A stretch of 64,000 bases of DNA, from assembly GCA_025024175.1 (NCBI GenBank), contig QCXZ01000086.1:15404245-15468244 (forward strand), in the 5' to 3' direction. The stretch comes from Rhyzopertha dominica. Lineage: Eukaryota > Arthropoda > Insecta > Coleoptera > Bostrichidae. Shown here in pieces: positions 1 to 11,034 of the stretch. The translations under genes and the position numbers were made by a program. How positions within the stretch are numbered: position 1 is the stretch's first letter; each line of letters begins with the position of its first letter. Below the pieces are notes generated by a model. That model had not been told where the DNA came from. It was given only the letters and a program-made list of their open reading frames with translations, and made no database searches.

Positions 1-41
1 ACCTGCATAGAGACTCTGTTCAGCAATGCATCGAGAAATAA

Positions 42-1140
42 GCACCATACGCAAAATATTTAATTTATCACCAAATTTTCAACCACGAATTCAATATTTT
101 CTTTTTTAAACCAAAAAAGGATCAATGTGGAGTTTGCGCGACCTACGAAAATGCTTCTGAAGCCGATAAAGAGCATTTGAAAGACGAATATAAAATACAT
201 TTATCCGAAAAAGAATTATCTCGTGTTGAAAAACAAACTGATAAAGGAAAAATTGATCAAAATTATGTTGTAGCTTGTTTTGATCTACAAGCAGTTATGC
301 CATGTTCTCAGGGAGATACATCAACATTCTACTATAAGTCAAAGCTGAATGTTTTAAATTTTGCAGTATACGAAATGCGACCGAAAAACCAGGACCAGTG
401 CTACTGTTACGTATGGGATGAAACTCAAGGGCGAAGAGGAGCCAATGAAATTGGTTCTTGTCTCCTAAGGTATATAGAAGAGGTATCAACATCAAATCCT
501 GATGGTGCAGTTGAAATTGTATTCTACTCTGACAGCTGTGTGGGCCAGCAGAAAAACCGTTACATTCTGACAATGTATATCTATGCCTTAATGACGAACA
601 CAAATATAAAAGATATAACGCATAAATTTCTCTTAATGGGACACACACAGAACGAAGGAGATTCTGCACATTCTGTGATTGAGGGCCAGGTGAAACGTGC
701 TTTAAAGTCAGGACCAATTTTTACACCAACAGAATACGTCGCTCTAATTAAAAGTGCAAAAAAAAACTGGAAGGCCCTACAAAGTGCAGGCAATGTCATT
801 CAAAGACTTTTTTGATTTAAAAAAATTAAATGAAATAATTGGAAACATAGACGGCAGGAGTAATGATGAAGATAGCAAGATATCTAATATGAGAATAATA
901 AAAATTGAGAAGGAAGATCCTTTTAAAATCCTTTACAAGATGTCCTACGCCCAAGAAGATTATAACGTAGTAAACATAAAAAAACCTAGAGCAGTAACTA
1001 AGAAGGGAAACACATTAACTTTGCAACAACTATACAAAGACAAAATAATAATTCCCGAGCAGAAGAAGCGAGGGTTATTGGAATTATTGAGGCTTAAACA
1101 TATTCCTTACCGTTATACTGAATTTTATAATAACTTGTAA
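42..1140 (+). pseudogene. DUF7869-type transposon-like protein, frameshifted
   Basis: An open frame runs from 42 to 815 and its continuation runs to the TAA at 1138-1140 in another frame. The text resembles the arthropod family annotated as DUF7869: a KKDQCGVC cysteine pair near 114-137, a DLQAVMP segment, a SDSCVGQQKN segment, and HTQNEGDSAHSVIE. The spaced D, D and E/D residues look like an RNase-H-like (DDE) core, which is my inference. The two frames overlap at a run of nine A's (758-766). The downstream frame, from KKTGRPYK onward, reads as the natural continuation, so one base was gained or lost there. The 5' end is missing: an in-frame stop lies at 39-41, so an upstream exon or the window edge cuts it. 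No catalytic role is proven. AATAAA-like signals follow near 1223. Confidence 0.6.
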
Positions 1141-1520
1141 CCAAGAACTCATTTTCAGTTTATTTTTTTTATAATACTAGTGTTCTGTTTTATACATAAG
1201 TATGTATATAAAATACAGTTTGTCAATAAAGTCTTCATAAAACAAGAAATAGTACTTTCTACAAATTATTAAAATAACATCTGCTTCTAAAGAAAAGTGT
1301 CACAACTACATATAAGTGATATATATAGCACACAACTGAGGTGAATTTAACTAAATACTAAAACTGTACTACATGGTTTCAAAAAGGACAACCTAACGCA
1401 GGTATAAGTATTAAATGCACTCAAACAATAAGCATTTTTCTATGAAAATTTGGTGTTTCATTTTATTCGAATATTTAAAATGGTTCTCCTGCAAATCTTG
1501 ACATTTTTAAATGTGTCACT
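1141..1520. other. AT-rich spacer, nothing recognised
   Basis: About 380 bp of AT-rich DNA between the DUF7869-type gene and the pogo-like fossil. It holds an AATAAA-like motif near 1223 and short TA-rich runs. I see no ORF, repeat end or RNA gene. Confidence 0.5.
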
Positions 1521-1521
1521 T

Positions 1522-1755
1522 TTCCATCAACGGAGCGAACTGTTACTGGACCCGGAAGAGAAAACACTACTATTCTTCTAGCCTATAGTGCAATGGGGGA
1601 CAAGTGTCCTCCATTATTTATTTTTAAAAGAAAGAACGTTTGGAATCAGTGGATTCCTAATGCAAAAGAAGGATTTACACGATCAACATCAAATCGCGTT
1701 CTTCTGACTTACGACGGTCCCCACCTAGAGGACAACGTCGTGGACGCGGTTGTTC
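1522..1755 (+). pseudogene. pogo-like (DDE_1) transposase, first catalytic part
   Basis: The frame from the TTT at about 1521 reads an ERTVTGPGRENTTI block, then YSAMGDKCPPLFIFKRKN, then a LLTYDG motif near 1708. This order is that of the DDE_1 catalytic core of pogo/Tigger/jerky-like transposases: a strand ending in the G..PP..IF.RK block, then the second aspartate in LLTYDG. The upstream HTH and first aspartate region are not visible. The core is broken after NVVDAVV at about 1753, where about 1 kb of unrelated sequence follows, and it resumes near 2816. It is a fossil, with reading frames interrupted and residues between the two blocks lost. Confidence 0.6.
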
Positions 1756-2815
1756 CCGCCAGACTATTCCCTCCAATGGTGAAGGGTACACTGCCTATGG
1801 CAAGTAATCCCCCAATCACTTCCCAAACTTGTAGTTCTCGCCGTCAAGATCGGTCTCAGAAATTTCGTGACGTGAAAAATTAAACCGTCATTGCCGNTTT
1901 TGCTAAGTTAAATTTAGAGAAATTAAGAAATGATTTGTTTGGAGAGTTCGCTTCGTTGAAAGACGCATGGCGGTTGTCCATGTCCTCATGTCGAGCCGCA
2001 ATTCCACAACTCGAGGTCTTGGACTTACCCTATTTGAGACAGTTAAGCGCATTAATGAGCAGCTTTCAGAACTAGACATTCCTGTATCATCTTTTTATCG
2101 TGTTACACTTTTGCAGTTCGCTGCGAAGCACGATACTGTTGTACTTAACCAAGGGATTGGTTTTAGCGCACCTTTTGCAGACGAGAAAGAATTAATCCTA
2201 AACATGGCCGTCCGCAACCTAGTTGAGATGAACTCACAAAATGTGACTCCTGTCGCAGGAGTGATCAACTGTTATGGACTGTTCACTCTCGACAACATAA
2301 AGTACTTCCCTTCAACGCTCACTGAAGTCTCTGTTTTGACATTCAACGGTTGCGAGAGGTAGTTCTCATGCTTGCAGACCCAGAGACTCCAATTGCCGAT
2401 AGGCGTATTAGGATGCAGCTGAACTCTAGTCCAGGAGCTGTTTTTTACAAAATGAAGACGACCCTCTGTTACTAAATCCGGATGACGTGATTCCCGGTGA
2501 CTACAATTTGCCGTTGATGCGAAATGACTTTCAACTGGTTAATGCCTGTATTGCCAGAATCGGCCGCAACATTCCAAAACTTGCTGTTTCTGCGACATAT
2601 AATGAAAAGGGCAACACAGGACAACTTTTGTCAACTATCCTGCGCGACACATCTCCACGTATTTGGAGCTTCGCTGATGCCGCTGAAGACGCCCAAGAGT
2701 GGCATATCCCACCACATATAATTGGTGACGCAGTTGAATGGCACACGGCAACAAAATTAACTCAAGATCATTGGCATAAAATTAGCGGAACTGGCTTTGA
2801 AAAAACACGTAACAA
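1756..2815 (+). other. Unrecognised coding-like insert in the pogo fossil
   Basis: This segment separates two halves of a DDE_1 transposase. It has open stretches in shifting frames (1967-2362, and 2487 onward) that do not match any family I recognise. Visible pieces include a LADPETPIADRRIRMQL stretch near 2370 and a NPDDVIPGDYNLPLMRNDF stretch near 2478. Neighbouring frames pick up from one another, as in a decayed gene with indels. It could be part of another transposon or an endogenous viral piece that I cannot place. I claim no function. Confidence 0.3.
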
Positions 2816-3860
2816 TTCTTTTACTGCCCCCCCCCCACATTCAAGTCAATTAGTTCAGCCACTCGATCTATCAGTTTTCAAATCCATTAAATCCTCTTGG
2901 GATGAGTATTTCTGCAAACGGCTGAGACAACAGGGCTGCCAAATAATTTCCAAGCGATTAAAGGCAATTAAAATAGGAGAACTATGGAAAAGGTTGGATA
3001 CCGATATTATTAAAAGTTTGGAAAGATGGGAACAATAACTAAAAAGTCAAATTGATAAAGATGTAATACCTGAAATCAACCAAGCAGTGGAGGAATCTCA
3101 AATGGACCAAGTAGAAACTTACGTAATCGATCAGGGTATGGCATCTGAAATAGACCACGTTGCGGCACCCGAGATTTATGAGGTAGCACCCGAAAAATAG
3201 ACACAAATGTCGAAATAAGTAATGTTACCTTACTAATAAACAACAAACAAAAGACGCAGAACTCACTAAACACTAAGTTAAAAACTTTAAAAAATTGCTA
3301 CTATCAAATATCAACAGATCTGGAATTTGAAATGGACAACTTACCAATCCATCTAGAAAGAGAATTGGAAATTAATGATCCTGAAAACAATAGATTTCCT
3401 TTCTTTAAAGTTATAGAAATTGGTATTGGTTCAGTTTAATCCACTGGTCAAGGTCTTAAAAATAAAGATACTCTAATTTCTCCCAAAACGCTCGGTGATT
3501 TCGTATTGGTAAAAGTACGAGTCTACCAGAAAAACAGGTGCAATCAAAAAAATATATGATTCGGAGGAGTGTTTGGTTAGGTATTTACGATGTGTGGATA
3601 AAGAATAGAAGATTTTTAAGTTCCATAAGACTGACCAGGACATAGTCTCATTGCATGGGATTATGAATATAAAAAATACGCTTTTTGAAATGGACTCCAA
3701 AGGTCGTTATGTATTTAAGGTTCCGGTTCTTGTTCTAGATAAGTATTTACTGTGCAAAATATTTACCAAAGTTCCTAGCATGTATCTATTTATCTTATAT
3801 TCTATGTTATTTAGAAATATATGCTTAATTTATGTATAATATACAATAAAATATTAGTTT
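2816..3860 (+). pseudogene. pogo-like (DDE_1) transposase, C-terminal part
   Basis: The frame near 2820-3038 reads PPPHSSQLVQPLDLSVFK followed by a tryptophan-rich segment. This is the signature of the third catalytic region of DDE_1 transposases (PP..S..QPLD...F...K..W). After a stop at 3036-3038, two more blocks follow: an acidic stretch near 3067-3199, and GDFVLVKVRVYQ near 3497 with LVRYLRC near 3570, which look like the small C-terminal beta-rich domain found after the catalytic core in insect pogo-like proteins. Several stops interrupt it. An AATAAA signal sits near 3845. This is the other half of the 1522-1755 fossil. Confidence 0.55.
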
Positions 3861-4680
3861 CTACAATATAAAACATCCATTTTGTAGTGTTGGTTGGTTC
3901 TTAAATAGCATTGGCAACAAGGGCTAGCTTTTACTAAAGTTTTTGTGAACCACTAGATGTAGTTTTGTATGGAGCAGTCGATATGTGTATGCTTTTGGGT
4001 GATGAATCTTTAATTCCTTACAAGCAAGGAATAAACATTACACATTTGACCATATTTTTATTGACGTAAAAGATATTTAAGTTTTGTAAAAGCTGGTTGA
4101 TTCAGAATTTTTTATACATAATGCTCTTGTTTACTAAATAGTAAGATAAACAATTTAAATGCAGTTGCCCCATAGCTAGGGGCAAGTGCACTTCTGTGAC
4201 ATTAGGATATATTTACTCTTTTAAAAAATATTAATCCTAAGTTCTAGATATTATTACTATTAATAATTAACTAATAACTAATAAACTAATATTATTACAG
4301 ATCAATTACTACTGTTTGTGATAATTTTTTATACTGATTTTAAAGTTAACTTTGCAATTGAGGGTATGCACTTCCCCAAGTTGACCTTATAGGGCAGAGT
4401 AATGATCGATTAGCAAACTTTCCACTTCGATAGTGTCAATCCCACGCACTCATGCTTATAATGTGGTGCTCTTCTTTTATCCAAATTAGTCTTATTATAT
4501 ACGATTACTTAATATATAGGAATCAATCGGAAACTTGACTAACCTAGGTCCATTATAACGAGTCGAGTATCATTCATACACATTCTAAGAATGCTGAATG
4601 CTCAATGTTAACTTGTGAAGATGGTAAATTAGGATATAAGAGATTCCTCGTTTGCTCTGTTTGATACATCTCGATATATA
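3861..4680. other. AT-rich region, nothing recognised
   Basis: About 800 bp without a coding signal. Two short phrases with GGGGCAAGTGCACTT (near 4178) and TATGCACTTCCCC (near 4364) look similar in opposite sense and may be ends of an old element. I could not define it further. Confidence 0.4.
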
Positions 4681-4685
4681 TCGTC

Positions 4686-5290
4686 GGATATGACTGGAAT
4701 CCAGTAAAAGTGAGTCATCAAACCATTGATCTGGAAACATATGCCGAATGTAAAATTGAACATGGGAATTTAACCAGTGTGACAGAAGAGATACAACTCG
4801 TGCAATTGAAAGATGAAATAGGTGTTATTGTAATCGGATGAAGGTTAGAATTGTCCGTCACATATATGAGTGTAGTGGTGGAGCAGCCGTTACAAATGAA
4901 CTTCTGGAATATCCTCATCCCATTGGTAAGACGCGATGTGCCAGAGCCATAGAAATGGGAGAATTATGTCTGTTTTTTAATGATAGGCTGAACCCCCCTC
5001 GCTTTGACAGATTAAAAGCAGGCACAACTACCAGGAAAGGTCATAATTTTGCAAGCTGCGCAGATAGATCGGGGTATTGCGGAGATTCCTGGCGGTCAGA
5101 TGTCGGAGGTACGTGGTCGGATGTTATAGTGCAAGGCTTTGTCGAAGTTACTTCAACAGAAACTGTCGCAACAGGGTTTTTCTAACGTCACATTCACCTG
5201 AGCAGGTAAAAACTATATTGGTTCTGTCATCTCTGTCACTACATATGACTCCTCGTTTTCCTTTCATATAGTTAAACAATACCCTGTATG
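4686..5290 (+). pseudogene. Degenerate chuvirus-like glycoprotein (endogenous viral element)
   Basis: One frame from 4686 to about 4837 ends at a TGA and the next segment (4838-5185) is in another frame. Together they keep the order of features seen near the start of chuvirus-type envelope glycoproteins and of the envelope genes captured by some BEL/Pao retrotransposons: a GYDW-like start, an early cysteine in an acidic context (about 4737), a EEIQLVQLKDE block, then a KVRIVRHIYEC block with further cysteines spaced as in that family. A later piece near 5200-5290 may belong to it. The frame is broken at about 4836-4842 and stops follow, so it is inactive. No polymerase or LTR is seen beside it. 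The family call rests on pattern memory, not a search. Confidence 0.42.
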
Positions 5291-6070
5291 CAGTTTAATG
5301 GCTTACACTACCTAATATCCAAGACTAGTAGTAATAAGGAAGACCTCTGGCGTTTTTGCCTTCAGGCAACAGAGAAAACAAGATTCAGACTATGATTTAT
5401 TCACCCATATGAACTCGAAATACATCTTTGTAGAAAGGAATGTCCAGGAGAACATTGAGATACTATATTTTTATTTCCCACGACATCAATATGAAGTGCA
5501 GAAAACAGCTATGGCCTTATGCTAAGCTTAACGTATACGAATCCAGTGGAATTTTCTTTTGTATATATGAAAGGTCCAGGATATACTGCTTCCAGAATTG
5601 GTGAGGTGATGTATTTGAGCAAGTGTGCGCCAGTTATCTTGTCGTTGAGACAAACGTCAAGGGGTTTCTTCGAACTACCGGTACTCTCTTAGCATACATT
5701 AATTTGCGCCGTGATGCCGAGCCAATCAGATCAACCGTGCTGTCAAAGCTCTTTGGCGCTGTCGTGGACGTCATATGCGACTCTAGGCGGCTGTCTGTGT
5801 TTTAATTGTCATTTTTGTTTGTAAACTGGAATTGGCGGGCAATTTTATTCTGCTATCATTATTACTTTATTCTAAAATCGGTGAACGCAATTGCTAATAC
5901 TGACCTAAAGAACATGGACTTAAAGAAGTACGTAATTAATTCGTTGCAGAACTTTTTATTTAATACGATTTGTTTTAAGGAAAAATCAACTTTTGTGTGA
6001 AGCATGAGGTTCAGAATTTGCTAGCATCTCCTCTATAAACAGGCATATTAGGTCTGTACATAATACAGAA
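5291..6070. other. Region without recognised genes
   Basis: Roughly 780 bp between the glycoprotein remnant and a zinc-finger remnant. Short open frames at 5623-5805 and 5806-6000 have no recognisable motifs. The early part may be further decayed glycoprotein, but I cannot show that. Confidence 0.35.
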
Positions 6071-6572
6071 GTGGAAGCAAAGAGTTCGAAGCATATTCAT
6101 TGTTCATTGTGCCCAGAAGAAGGAAGAAAAGCGTTTGGATGCCATGCTAATTTATTACAACATTTTGAGCATATTCATAATATAAATATTAAAGGGTATG
6201 TTTTAAATTTTAGGAATTTAATTATGCTTGTGAAAGAAGACGAAAAGAAAATGGCGGGGAACATATGTATTACACATGTAATCGAAGCAATTTTAAAGGT
6301 AACATTTTATATTCTGTGATGTTACCAGTTGCAGCTTATTACATAAATATTCTAAGGTTTTGTAAGTAACAGCAAGATTCGCAGCGAAAAATCTGGAGGC
6401 AGTATTGGGATCTCAGAAATATGTGCCTCAAAAATAATAGTGAAACGAGTTGCAGATGGTAATAAAATAATTATGGACTTAATCCATAGCAACTTTCATT
6501 CAATATGATTGTAGGATCCGTAACCATAAGGTATATTGAAACACACGTAGGACATGAATATGAATTAAGAGG
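6071..6572 (+). pseudogene. C2H2 plus FAR1-like zinc-finger protein remnant (transposon-type)
   Basis: The ORF 6071-6319 carries HCSLCPEEGRKAF followed by LLQHFEHIH, a C2H2-type finger. It is followed by a lysine/glutamate stretch (KEDEKK). Downstream, in broken frames, SKIRSEKSGGSIG and ICASKIIVKR (about 6370-6440) and IETHVGHEYELR (about 6537-6571) appear. This order matches an abundant insect protein family with an N-terminal C2H2 finger and a FAR1/WRKY-GCM-like cysteine-histidine domain, usually tied to MULE-type transposase genes. Reading frames are shifted at least twice, and the assembly gap at 6573 cuts off whatever followed. Role by family: DNA binding. Decay is seen directly; transposon origin is inferred. 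Confidence 0.5.
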
Positions 6573-6672
6573 NNNNNNNNNNNNNNNNNNNNNNNNNNNN
6601 NNNNNNNNNNNNNNNNNNNNNNNNNNNNNNNNNNNNNNNNNNNNNNNNNNNNNNNNNNNNNNNNNNNNNNNN
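6573..6672. other. 100-N assembly gap
   Basis: Exactly 100 N's, the usual placeholder for a gap of unknown size. AT-rich sequence lies to the left and GC-rich Gypsy-1 DNA to the right, so the left boundary of Gypsy-1 is hidden here. Confidence 0.98.
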
Positions 6673-7640
6673 CGTGCCAGGACCCAGTCAGGCTACGACA
6701 CCGTTCCCGAATCCCACGAAATACGGAGATGTATGACTCCAGATCCCCGCTTCCGCATGTCCGCGCTCCGACCTGAAGCACGACCGCTGGGGAATCCACT
6801 TTGATGGGTCCACCGATGGAGTTGCCTTCATAGAGCAGCTGCAAGACGTCATGGACCGATATGACGTCTCCCACGATGAAGCCATGCCGATTCTACCCGA
6901 GCTGTTATCCGGACTCGCCCTGGCCCTGTACGTAACAACCGCATGACTGGAGGGGGCTGGGACGACTTCAATCGCCGACTTCGAGGTTAATTTCTACCGA
7001 CCGACTTCAAGATCGACTTAGAGCGAGAGATAAGTCAACGGACCGCAGAAGCCCACGAAACCGCTTTAGAATACAGCACCGCTCTCCGTACGTTATCCGC
7101 CGTCCAATGGAAATATGACACCCGTCGAAGAGCTATACCTGGCATACACCGGACATGTTGGCCCAGAGAGTACCCATGTTCATCCGCCGCAAGGAATATG
7201 CCACCGTTGTCAGTCCTGCTGTCCGCCGCCATAGAATTCGAGTCCCTCCCGTCAGGACCAACCCCACCGCACCACCAAGATGAGGAACGATGAACCGCGA
7301 CGCCGAGATAACCAGTCGAGCGCGGTGCTCGTCGAGAAATCTACGGCCAGAAGAACCCGTCCGAGAGAGGCACCACTGCCGAGAAACGACCAAGCTGAGG
7401 GAGGAATAACCGACAAACCACAGCGCCCAGACGACCGCCGCTCGCACCCCATCAACCGGAAATAACCGTCCTGACCTCCGCCGACCGTATGACGTACGCC
7501 GGCCCGTATGTTGGAGGTGTGGCCGAAAACGGCACTCGCGTGACCTGTGTCAGAACCCCTTTATAAAGTTCTGCTCGAGGTGTGGTCGCCGTGGGATTCT
7601 CTCCAGAGAATGCACCTGTCGACACCCGGAAAACTAAGAA
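6673..7640 (+). pseudogene. gag: Gypsy-1 gag, degenerate
   Basis: Broken frames read RWGIHFDGSTDGVAFIEQL near 6790, then MDRYDVSHDEAMPILPELL near 6852, matching the Gypsy-2 gag and the capsid-type gag of insect Gypsy elements. Stops and indels follow from about 6940. A restored frame near 7497-7640 gives the nucleocapsid: CWRCGRKRHSRDLC (a CX2CX4HX4C knuckle) and a second cysteine-rich motif without a standard histidine, ending in PEN and TAA. Gag would package element RNA in cytoplasmic particles; this copy cannot. Pol lies in the -1 frame relative to this nucleocapsid frame. Confidence 0.75.
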
Positions 7641-10600
7641 GCAGCACGCCAGTCCGGAGGCCTGAGCTGCTGCCCGTAGACTCCGCCTCCGAAANCCGAC
7701 CGTATATACGACTCACCATCCAAGGAAGACCATTCACCGCCCTCGAAGATACCGGATCCGTATCGTCCTTCATAGGCCCGACCGTTGTCCAGTATTTGGC
7801 GAGAACCGGCAACCGGGGCATCCAGGCCCACTATTCATCCGCCAGGGTTATCGATGGACGACAAATCCCCATCACCAAGGCCTACGAAGCAGAGATAAGG
7901 CTTGACGGTGAAGTCCATCAACACCGTTTCCTCCACCTACCCCGAATGACGTGCGAGGTCCTGCTGGGGATGGATTTCCTGCAGAAGATGAATCTTCACA
8001 TGAATTTCCAGTCGGGATTCGTATTCCACCGTAACCGCATCGTGTCCCTTCGACGCCAAGGAGAGGACCACCGCACCGATACTGCAAACAACACGATTGC
8101 CGCCGAGGACTCCGATCCACTGACACCGTCCGAACGCCGTAGACTGGAGACGTTCCTCTCAAGAGAACTGCCGTTGTTCGAGCAAGTGACAGGACCTACC
8201 GATATGATCCAACACCAGATAAGGATAACCACCAAATCTCCGATCAAACAACGATACCGACCTCAAAACCCCAAGATGCAGGAGGTTATCAACGCCGAGG
8301 TCGACAGAATGTTAGAAGAGGGCATTATCGAGCCGTCCAATAGTCCGTGGAGCTCCCCGATAGTAGTGGTCAAAAAGAAAGATGGCACCCCGAGATTATG
8401 CATTGACTTCCGAAAAGTAAACCAAGTATCCGAAAAAGACGCATACCCGCTGCCGTACATCTCCGCCATTTTGGACCGTCTAAGAGAAGCCCGCTACATT
8501 TCTAGTCTCGATCTCAAGCAAGGATATTGGCAGATCCCATTGGACAAGGGTAGCAGACTAGTGACTGCTTTCACCGTATCCGGAAGAGGCCTACTCCACT
8601 TCAAGGTCCTACCGTTCGGCCTTCACTCCGCTCCGGCCACCTTCCAGAGACTTCTGGATACAATAATAGGCCCGGAGATGGAACCGTACGCCTTCGCTTA
8701 TCTCGATGATATCATCGTCCTGGGAAAAACTTTCGAGGACCACCTCCGCCATTTAGGTGAAGTCTTCCGGCGACTGCGAAGAGCTAATCTAAAAATTAAC
8801 CCGGAAAAATGTCACTTCTGCCGAAAGTCCATAAAATACCTAGGACACGTTGTCAGCGATGGGAGCATCCAAACTGACCCGGAGAAGGTCGAGGCTATCC
8901 GTAACATTCCACCGCCGACCAATATTAAAGGCCTACGACGATTTCTGGGTGTGGCCTCTTGGTATCGCCGATTCATTCCGTCCTTTTCGCAACTAGTCGC
9001 ACCGCTCACCCGTTTACTCCGTAATAAACAGCCCTGGGACTGGACCGACGCACAGGAGCAGGCTTTTAAACTCTGTTAAGCAGAAGCTAACCGAAGCCCC
9101 AGTCCTGGCCTGTCCCGACTTTAGCCGACCGTTCACCCTCCAGACCGATGCCTCCGACTATGGCATCGGGGCAGCCCTGACCCAGACAACCGAAGAAGGC
9201 GATAAAGTCATCGCTTACGCCAGCCGCACCCTGAATCCAGCCGAACGAAACTACTCCGTCACCGAAAAAGAATGCCTCGCCATCGTCTGAGGAATCGAGA
9301 AGATGCGACCATACCTGGAAAGATACAAGTTTTCCGTAGTCTCTGACCACCAGTCACTAAAATGGCTTCACGCCATAAAAAGTCCGTCCGGCCGACTAGC
9401 CCGCTGGAGCATATTTCTGCAACAATACGACTTTGAAATAAAATACCGCAAGGGAGTCCTCAACAAGGTAGCCGACACCCTATCGAGAGATCCGCTGCCA
9501 GCTACCGANACCGGAGCAACCGATTTGCCGAACACCGAAGATCCCGCCGACCGAGACTGAGATCCAACAACACCCAGAACAGTTCCCGGATTACCGCATC
9601 AGTAACAACCGTTTGTTCCGTCACTTCTTCGACAATCAGTTGAAGGACGAAGAACTAGCCGAACCGTGGAAGTTATGCGTGCCGAAACCGCTCCGCCGTC
9701 GTGTGTTAGAAGAGAACCACGACGCACCGACCGCCGGACAGCGATACTACTGGCCAGGAATGTTCCGGGATGCCGTGAAGTATGTTCGAGGATGCGTGCA
9801 CTGCCAGCGCTTCAAAGTGTCGAAGCAGAAAGCACCCGGACTTTTTCAGCCGACGCCAAACCGCCTTCCATGGGAAACCGTCAGCACCGACCTAGTAGGG
9901 CCGTTACCTCGCTCTACAAGAGGGAACCGATATCTCGCCGTATTCCAGGACCGTTTCACCAAGTGGATCCAAGTAAGGGCGCTCCGCCGGGCCACCGCCG
10001 CCACCGTTAGCCAGGCTCTGTTTGAAGAAGTTATCACCCGGTTTGGTACGCCGAAATCCGTCATCTCCGATAACGGCGTACAATACGACAGCCGGACCTT
10101 CAAACAGCTACTACACCAGTTCAGCATAACACACCGACTCACCCCGCCGTACACCCCGCAGAACAATCCCGCAGAGAGGGAAAACCGGACTCTCAAGACC
10201 ATGATAGCACAATACTGCGATTCCGATCACCGAAAATGGGACCAGCACCTACCGTCCTTGATGATGGCCGTAAATAGCGTCCCACACGAGAGTACGGGTT
10301 TTCCCCCAGCATTCTTGAATTATGGCCGAGAGTTCGCGCTACCAGGAAGCCTACACCGAGAGTGCCAAGGAACCGCCGATGAAGATAACCCCGAGACCAA
10401 CGAACATCGCAAAAAACCACCGGACCCGGCTGGAAACCCTCCGAGATATCTACCGACTAGTGAGATTGAACCTATCCCGCGCCTTCACCGCTCAAAGCCA
10501 TCATTATAATCTTCGACGGCGAGAGTGGCGATGTCACGTAGGGGATAAGGTCATGAAAAGAGAGCATCCACTCTCATCTGGGGCTCAGGGGTATGCCGCC

Positions 10601-11029
10601 AAGCTTGCGCCAAAATTTTCCGGGCCGTACACCGTACACCGCGTTCTTTCTCCGGTCGTGTACAATTTGAGAGATGCAAGCGGGAAAATCATACCCCGGG
10701 TTCACATAAAGGATCTTAAAGTGTATCTATCCCGCAGAATGCCGAAACAACGGACTCACACCCTTATCAAGATGTCCCGAACGCTAGCCAGGGAAGGACG
10801 ATTGCGCCCGACGGCCGAAGGAGCTCCGGCCCACTTAAAAAGGGCAGCCGAAACGGAAGAAGGGAGACCAGTGAAGGCGGCCAAGGAATCCCGCGTCACA
10901 CTTCCGCTCGAGACGGTGGTGCGGAAAATAAAAGACGTCCACCGCCCGGTCTCCGCAGGCACTCGAAGAACCGGTTTTAACAAGGCACCAGGTCAGGTCA
11001 GGTCAGGTCAGGTGGGTAACAGCCGTTAG
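7641..11029 (+). pseudogene. pol: Gypsy-1 pol (PR-RT-RH-IN), broken
   Basis: The protease motif is ALEDTGS near 7740, where Gypsy-2 has LVDTGS, followed by LLGMDFL. RT has SSLDLKQGYWQ and AYLDDIIV (about 8700). The frame breaks near 9070, then RNase H continues (TDASDYGIG) with a TGA at 9288-9290 in place of the tryptophan codon of Gypsy-2. Integrase starts near 9613. A 36-bp deletion at about 9740 removes 12 residues including the second histidine of the HHCC zinc site. The core keeps D (TDLVGP), D (ISDNG) and E (AERENRTL). A frameshift near 10420 leads to the GPY/F-type chromatin-binding tail (KFSGPYTV, about 10615). A five-fold CAGGT run sits at 10988-11012 just before a stop. Its parts would make and integrate cDNA, but this copy is dead. 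Confidence 0.88.
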
Positions 11030-11034
11030 ACCGC

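Noticed and set aside
10988..11012. Five CAGGT units, equal to the beetle-type telomere repeat TCAGG
   Set aside because: Only five units, inside Gypsy-1 coding sequence. A short tandem slip is enough to explain it and it says nothing about telomeres or about the host order.
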